This document shows positions 58,525-64,000 of a DNA stretch of 64,000 nucleotides, one piece after another. How positions within the stretch are numbered: position 1 is the first letter of the stretch; every line of letters begins with the position of its first letter. This stretch comes from Brachynemurus nebulosus (Eukaryota > Arthropoda > Insecta > Neuroptera > Myrmeleontidae). Under the pieces are notes generated by a model. It had not been told where the DNA came from. It saw nothing but the letters and a program-made list of their open reading frames with translations, and did no database searches. The DNA lies in contig JAPWDM010000001.1 in NCBI GenBank assembly GCA_035578155.1, positions 85,144,150 to 85,208,149 of the forward strand, in the 5' to 3' direction. Made by a program: the position numbers and the translations under genes.

Positions 58525-59240
58525 ATTTAAGCGTGCACATTCGTTTGTCCATCATTTGTCCACGATTGTCCACCAAAAATTTTCGTTTGTCCACTTTTGG
58601 TTTTGAAATGGCGGCCCAAAAACTTTTTTTGCACATTTTTCTTACTGCCACCCCCAAATTGCAACCAAGGTTTCTGAACCACCTAAATCGTTTGTCCATC
58701 GTTTGTTCATATTTGTCCAACAATTAGTTTCGTTTGCCCACCCACCGGTTCATTATAATTAATTATTAAACTTTTTAAAAAGTGTGAAGTTGGCACCCCT
58801 TTTTTGGAATTTTACTTTTTTTTACTGCATCCGTTTGTCCATCGTTTGCCCACGATTGTCCACCAAAAATTTTCGTTTGTCCACTTTTGGTTCTAAAAAA
58901 TGGCGGCCCAAAAACATTTTTGCACATTTTTCTCACTGACACCCCCAAATTGCAACAAAGGTTTCTGAACCATTTAAATTGTTTGTCCATCGTTTGTCCA
59001 TGTTTGTCTAACAATTAGTTTCGTTTGTCCACTTTTGGTCTCGAAATGGCGGTCCAAGAACTTTTTTTGCAATTTTTTTTGCACTGGCCCCACAAATTTG
59101 CAAAAAAAGTTATTGGACCACCTAAATCGTTTGTCCATCATTGTCCACCAAAAATTTTCAGCTGTCCACCCACCGATTAATTTAAATTAATTATTAAAAT
59201 TTTTGGAAAGTGGGAAGTTGGCACCCCTTTTTTGGAATTG
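58525..59240 (+). repeat. Tandem ~290-bp units rich in GTTTGTCCA
   Basis: Two and a half units start near 58,530, 58,830 and 59,020. Each contains CGTTTGTCCATCGTTTGTCC, CACCAAAAATTTTCGTTTGT, GAAATGGCGGCCCAA or a variant, and a CACCCCCAAATTGCAA segment. The unit boundary TTAATTATTAAA...GAAGTTGGCACCCC recurs at 58,760 and 59,180. Confidence 0.7.
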
Positions 59241-59289
59241 TACGTTTTTAGTCGAATTTTTCTTTGAAAAAATTGGACTTATGCAGCTT

Positions 59290-59380
59290 ATGCAGTCTAC
59301 ACGACAAGAACGGTGAGAGGCGTGAGTAGGGGCGCTATCCGTTTTCGGACCCGTAGAACACGAATATGTAGAAAAAAATG

Positions 59381-59453
<73 letters not shown>
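59290..59453 (+). repeat. Shared module followed by (TA)n, second copy
   Basis: ACGACAAGAACGGTGAGAGG, GTAGGGGCGCTATCCGTTTT and CGTAGAACACGAATATG precede (TA)n at 59,385-59,452, as at 35,331-35,497. Confidence 0.7.
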
Positions 59454-59457
<4 letters not shown>

Positions 59458-60101
59458 TTTATGAATTCATTTATGATTATGGCTACTACAGAGTAAGGTA
59501 GAGACAACATAATATCTATCTCTATACTACTGGAACCAGTGTAACCAGTAAGAAATAGAAAATATATTATATACGTGCACGGTGTTTACTTTGTATTGGC
59601 GCGTTAACTGTGTATGTGTGCGTAATCGAAGATAGTGGTGGCCGTCACGTGACCGTGCTTGCATACATATGTGTAATACCACAACGCTATGTGTGGGGAT
59701 GTAACAATGCCAACACAACCAACATAACAATCAAATCCATTATTTTCTGTCTGACCTACACTCAGTGAGTGCCACTGACAGAGTGACTACTTAGTAGCCT
59801 TAGGTACACAAAAATGCACACTGCAGATTTCATGAGAGATAGTTGCTGTGTCTCCATACTCCGTGATGGTTACTTTGTACATCTTCGTGTCTGATTTGAT
59901 CTCGAATATTATAAAATTGTATAGGAATCCATACATGATTAGATCTGATTATGCATTGCTAATATGAATTAACATATGAATCAGTCTGTTTTCAGGTCTA
60001 ATTACACATAAGTCCATGCTTAGTGACACATAAAGTCATCTTGCTAATATCAACTCTTTCCAGTCCATAAATATACTTATATCTAATTTAATACAGACGT
60101 A
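59454..60101. other. Intergenic sequence, nothing recognised
   Basis: Somewhat GC-richer than average around 59,570-59,720 but without coding similarity. Several AGATCTGAT-like motifs occur from 59,900 on and again after the MITE. Confidence 0.45.
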
Positions 60102-60724
60102 TCCCTAGTAACCAATCCTATCGTCAGAAATTTGGATCAGATTTACGTCCATCTGCGCCGTTTCTGACGAATATACAGACGGCAGACTGTCGACAGAATC
60201 TAACGTCAGTCTGTAAGTCTGACGAATAATTTTTATAATAACTCGGTCGACAGACCTACGGCAGGAAGACACGGCAGCCACCTGTTGTAAATTCTCCCCT
60301 CCCATAAGTTTTCAGCGGTTCTCATTTTCATTTTTTTAATTGTGTTAATTCAGTGTCAGTCCTTTGTAAAAATTCTTATTTCCATATATCTGTACGAAAA
60401 TATACATAATAAAAAAGATGAGAGTAGTTCTTATTATTAAACAAAACTGAAAAATTATAAGTTTTTTCACTTATTGACGAATAAAAGTTTAAAAATGAAA
60501 CAATTTTCTTACATTTTAAGGTTTTTTTGGTTACAGATTCAGTTACAAAAAAATCATGTAAAGCTTATAAGCTTACATGATTTTTTGTCTTGACTTTCTG
60601 TCGACAGTCTGCCGTCTGTATATTCGTCAGAAACGGCGCAGATGGACGTCAATCTGACGAAAGGTAATGTAGACCTAAGTACGTAGATCGATGTCAATCT
60701 GATGACAGGGCTGGTTACTAGGGA
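60102..60724. mobile_element. MITE, 623 bp, TA target duplication
   Basis: TCCCTAGTAACCA begins the element and its inverse TGGTTACTAGGGA ends it, with TA on both sides. A longer inner inverted repeat (ACGTCCATCTGCGCCGTTTC, CAGACGGCAGACTGTCGACA) spans about 60,148-60,205 and 60,594-60,650. The centre is AT-rich and non-coding. Confidence 0.85.
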
Positions 60725-61947
60725 TATATGATTAGATCTGATCATATTTAACTGTCATTAATTCGTCCATGAATAGATATAAATCTCTATAACTACCAAA
60801 TGATAGTTCATACATGATAATATTTGGTATGATCGAATTTGGCTATAGTACATAATTATATTAGCTTAATTTTTAAATTAACTTCAACTTATATATTACC
60901 AGTTAAGGTTTCATCATGACTTGATTAATCTAAAATAAAAACAAAAAAATCTTTTTTTTACAACATACTTTTGAGAGAACATTAACGGATTGCAGATATA
61001 TTCAATAGCAAAAGATCATAGGTATTTATTGTATTATTGCAAGCTTATACTTAAAAATTTCGAATAAAAATAAAAGTACAACTGAACCTTTTTTTATGCA
61101 GTTTTTAAAAAAATGGCCATTAAAATGCCTAATATAAATCAAACTTCCTTTGATAAAAGTACTTTTTAATGGCTTCTAAGCATTTCATCAACACATTGCA
61201 TAAAAACATAAGTTATTGAATCATTTAATTTTTTTACAAATGTATTTTTCAAAATTTTCATAATAATTATAAAATTGAAATAAAATGTTTCTACGTGTAA
61301 ATTAATGCTTTATCTTGTTTATAGAAGCAACTTCTTAGGAAATTTCTAAGTTTTGAACGTTTTGACTTATGTTTTTTCGGTGAAACTTTTTTTATACGGT
61401 CCCGATCCATCGCAAAGTTTTTTTTTTACAATTTGGATCGATATACTTTTATATCGGCTATACTTTTTATAGCTATTTATGATATTTTTGAATGTATTTT
61501 TTTTTTTTTGCGATTTTTTTATGCGGTCCCCATCCACCGTACAAAAAAAGGATCAACTGTATACTCAACAAAAAAAAACTTTTCCCTGCTTTTTTATTTT
61601 ATTTTTACCTACGTATGTTTTATCACTCTTACATGTAATTTTTAAATATTTCGCTGATATTTATCTACACTGGAAATTTTTAAGACAACCTTCTTTTTTC
61701 CATGAGTAAACCTTTGAACCCAAATCCTTACCTGGATTGTGAGAGACGAGAAAATATAAGCCTTCCGTGATGTCAATTTCAAATTAATACTTATATTTCG
61801 CCTTTTTTTGGATATCAATTCCTGTTTGTAAGAATTCTTTATAATTCCTGATATATAATAATTTATAATTCCTGATATCTAAATGATAAAAATATTATGA
61901 TGAAAAATTTTTATTTTACTTTTCAAGTCTAATAATAATGGTTACAT
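60725..61947. other. AT-rich intergenic sequence
   Basis: A pair of ATACGGTCCCGATCCA/ATGCGGTCCCCATCCA segments at about 61,395 and 61,520 may be debris of one repeat. Nothing else recognised. Confidence 0.45.
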
Positions 61948-62234
61948 CAGGGCCGTAACTAGGTCTTCAGGGGCCCCGGGGCAGAAAGTACATTCGGGGC
62001 CCCTACGCCGCCCCGAACAAAAACAAATAATTTCGCCAAAACAAAAAGCGGCAACCTTTTTTTTGTTGGTTGTAAGTCGTTTCCTGGTTTGCTGCCCTAA
62101 TTTTACAGAAATACCGCCCTTAAAATTTGCCAAGAAATTTATAAATTTCGAATTTCTTGTATTCTCTTGGGGGCTCCCTTTGGCTGGGTGCTCAGTGGCA
62201 ATGCTCCGGCTGCCCCAGCCTAGTTACGGCCCTG
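61948..62234. mobile_element. hAT-type MITE, 287 bp
   Basis: The ends CAGGGCCGTAACTAGG and CCTAGTTACGGCCCTG are perfect inverses. The flanks GGTTACAT and AATTACAT are a likely 8-bp target duplication with two differences. The interior is GC-rich (GGGGCCCCGGGGCAG). A half copy of the same family lies at 12,348. The open frames here are chance. Confidence 0.85.
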
Positions 62235-62377
62235 AATTACATCTAAAATTTCCAGTACACCTCCCATTAATACATTCATTGTTAAAATAATTTTTTTCTG
62301 TTTACGTATTAATTTAAAAATAAGAAGGTTATGAAAATTCTAACAACAATTTATGTTCACTATCTTTATCAAATGTA

Positions 62378-62382
<5 letters not shown>

Positions 62383-62472
<90 letters not shown>

Positions 62473-62493
62473 TATATGTGTGTAGTTATGTAA

Positions 62494-62581
<88 letters not shown>
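62383..62581. repeat. Two long (TA)n tracts
   Basis: Tracts at about 62,383-62,466 and 62,501-62,581 are separated by a short TGTGTGTAGTTATG spacer. Confidence 0.95.
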
Positions 62582-62584
<3 letters not shown>

Positions 62585-63470
62585 GACTAGCTGTGGCCCG
62601 TAGTTTCACCTACGTAAAATTATCTTAATTATTGGTCAAACGATCAAATCTTCATATTTCAATAGCATGGCTAAATTCCGCACCTTTGTGTACCTAGATA
62701 CCCGTATCAATAGGTATTATTAGGAGTATTTCCATTTTAGGCCTTGCTTGGGGCACCAAGACAGCAGGGGACAATTTTAATATCACAATTAATTTGGGGC
62801 TTATTTGATGGCCTTGACGAACAATTCTGACCCCCAGGTTCATTCAAATTTGATATTCTAAAATTCTGAGCATAATTCTCGCCTAATAACCCTAAATTAA
62901 CCATATTAATATTTCCATAGCATATTTAATTTTCATAAAATATTATCAAAATCCAACCGTTTAATCTTAATCCTATTAGATAGTGCTGGGGGTTAATTTT
63001 GAAGTCACTTTACATTTAAATTAAATATTCTAAATTTCTTTATAAAATCAGTTTCTTCTAGTGTTTCGCTCCGTTCGTCCAATGATCTTAAAATAGATAT
63101 ATATGCATATAGCTGGGACCCGCGACTTCACTCGCATAAAATTATCTGAATTATAGGTAAAATTTATACAGGTCAATTCAATCATATATTCCAAAATTCT
63201 GTGCAAAATCAATTATTTATAGCACTTAACCCTGCTCGCCCAATGACTTTAAAATGGCTATCTTCATATTTTATTAGCATGGCTAATTTCCGCACCGTAA
63301 GAACTTAGTATAGGTACCTATACCAACAGTTTTAGAATTGCTCCTATTTTAGGCCCTTCAAGGAAGTAATGTGGAATCCCTAAAAGGCGCTAACTGGGTA
63401 CTAACTCAATACACGTACAAAATTTCAGCCCTCTACATTTACTCAGAGAGTCTCTAGGCGCGTTAGAAAA
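62582..63470 (+). repeat. Dispersed repeat in two related copies
   Basis: AGCTGTGGCCCGTAGTTTCA at 62,590 and AGCTGGGACCCGCGACTTCA at 63,111 start similar ~250-bp stretches, both with ATAAAATTATCT-type sequence, TAGCATGGCTAA, TTCCGCACC and CTATTTTAGGCC. This looks like a 5' portion of the insect repeat whose tails end in CAGACAGA. Positions about 63,380-63,460 are an inverted copy of the 36 kb unit. Confidence 0.55.
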
Positions 63471-63471
63471 T

Positions 63472-63798
63472 AACCCTGTGGCAGCATCTGCATAACATAG
63501 CAAATTTCCAAATATTGGTCACTGGCGGATCTCATCTAAGACCTGTACCTATTTAAAATAGTTTAGCTTTCTAAGAGTAAAAGAATTTTTAAAATCGGCT
63601 GGGTGGTATTTTTGGGGACCCAAGAACCCGAACGGATTTTGTGCAGCATAGTTGTATCCATCTAAAATAATTTAGTTCTCTAGCAGTGAGAAATTTTTTA
63701 GAATCAGTTCGGTAGCTTATTACTGGCGTTTTCGGATCTGCAAGATCCCGGTGGACGTCATTAAAAAATCAGCTCGACCGTATATTCTAGGCGAACTT

Positions 63799-63884
<86 letters not shown>

Positions 63885-64000
63885 TGTTCAAAACCCGTTG
63901 TGCAGCATTCTACGCCGCATTTGCATCCGCAGGACAGTTGTGGATCTCAGATAACACAACATGTACCTATCTAAAATAGTTTACCTCTGTAATAGTAAAA
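63472..64000 (+). repeat. HINE-like repeat with minisatellite units and (TA)n, cut by window end
   Basis: Near-canonical terminus (CCCTGTGGCAGCATCTGCAT, AACATAGCAAATTTCC), then units with CACTGGCGGATCTCATCTAA and CTATTTAAAATAGTTTAGCT. A (TA)n at about 63,801-63,887 interrupts the third unit. The copy continues past the window. Confidence 0.6.

Noticed and set aside
59527..59730. 67-codon minus-strand open frame in a GC-richer patch
   Set aside because: No domain or splice context; Cys/Trp/His-rich translation without any pattern.
62063..62290. 75-codon open frame with a GC-rich centre
   Set aside because: It overlaps the right half of the hAT MITE at 61,948-62,234 and reads through its terminus.

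Overview
This is an AT-rich, gene-poor stretch of an animal nuclear genome, most likely an insect or other arthropod. The evidence is eukaryotic GT-AG introns, a clear animal-type YKT6 gene split by a 6.7 kb intron, long (TA)n microsatellites, and many DNA transposons, MITEs and a solo LTR. I cannot fix the species from sequence alone.

Layout. 1-9,400: clusters of one dispersed repeat family (start TACCCCTGTCGCAGC, end GGAAATTCGCT after a small stem-loop, usually with an internal (TA)n), plus a few MITEs and a fragment of a psq-type transposase. 11,132-18,254: the last two coding exons of YKT6 on the + strand; the N-terminal exons are not seen here. 18,500-37,200: repeats only, arranged as nests. 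These are a 4.1 kb inverted-repeat element holding three smaller ones, a solo LTR split by an element that itself holds another, a MITE inside a MITE with a clean 8-bp target duplication, and a 3.6 kb element holding several others.

37,772-47,337 is the most interesting region. It is a decayed + strand gene from a repetitive family that I could not name. Its C-terminal half carries a spaced set of acidic motifs resembling FEN1/XPG flap nucleases (ITDGF, IFDRY, HEEAD, SDTDI, TGTDY). Frameshifts and three insertions break it. The insertions are a 425-bp TTAA-flanked piggyBac-like MITE, a 778-bp hAT MITE with an 8-bp target duplication, and a 3.5 kb insert with an intact minus-strand 725-residue DDE/RNase H-like transposase candidate. 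Removing the first and third insertions restores the reading frame across each junction. The 3.5 kb insert also carries six copies of a near-palindromic 14-mer (GTTACGTATGTGAC type).

48,000-64,000: repeats again. They include an 8.6 kb foldback-like structure made of ~175-bp tandem units in opposite orientations. It was split by a 5.9 kb insertion that contains a 2.2 kb palindrome with ~880-bp arms. Further tandem repeats, MITEs and (TA)n tracts follow.

Only YKT6 looks like a host gene. The 725-residue gene is intact and looks young; all other coding traces are transposon-derived or broken. Boundaries of mobile elements come from matching termini and target duplications read by eye; percent identities and copy numbers were not computed.
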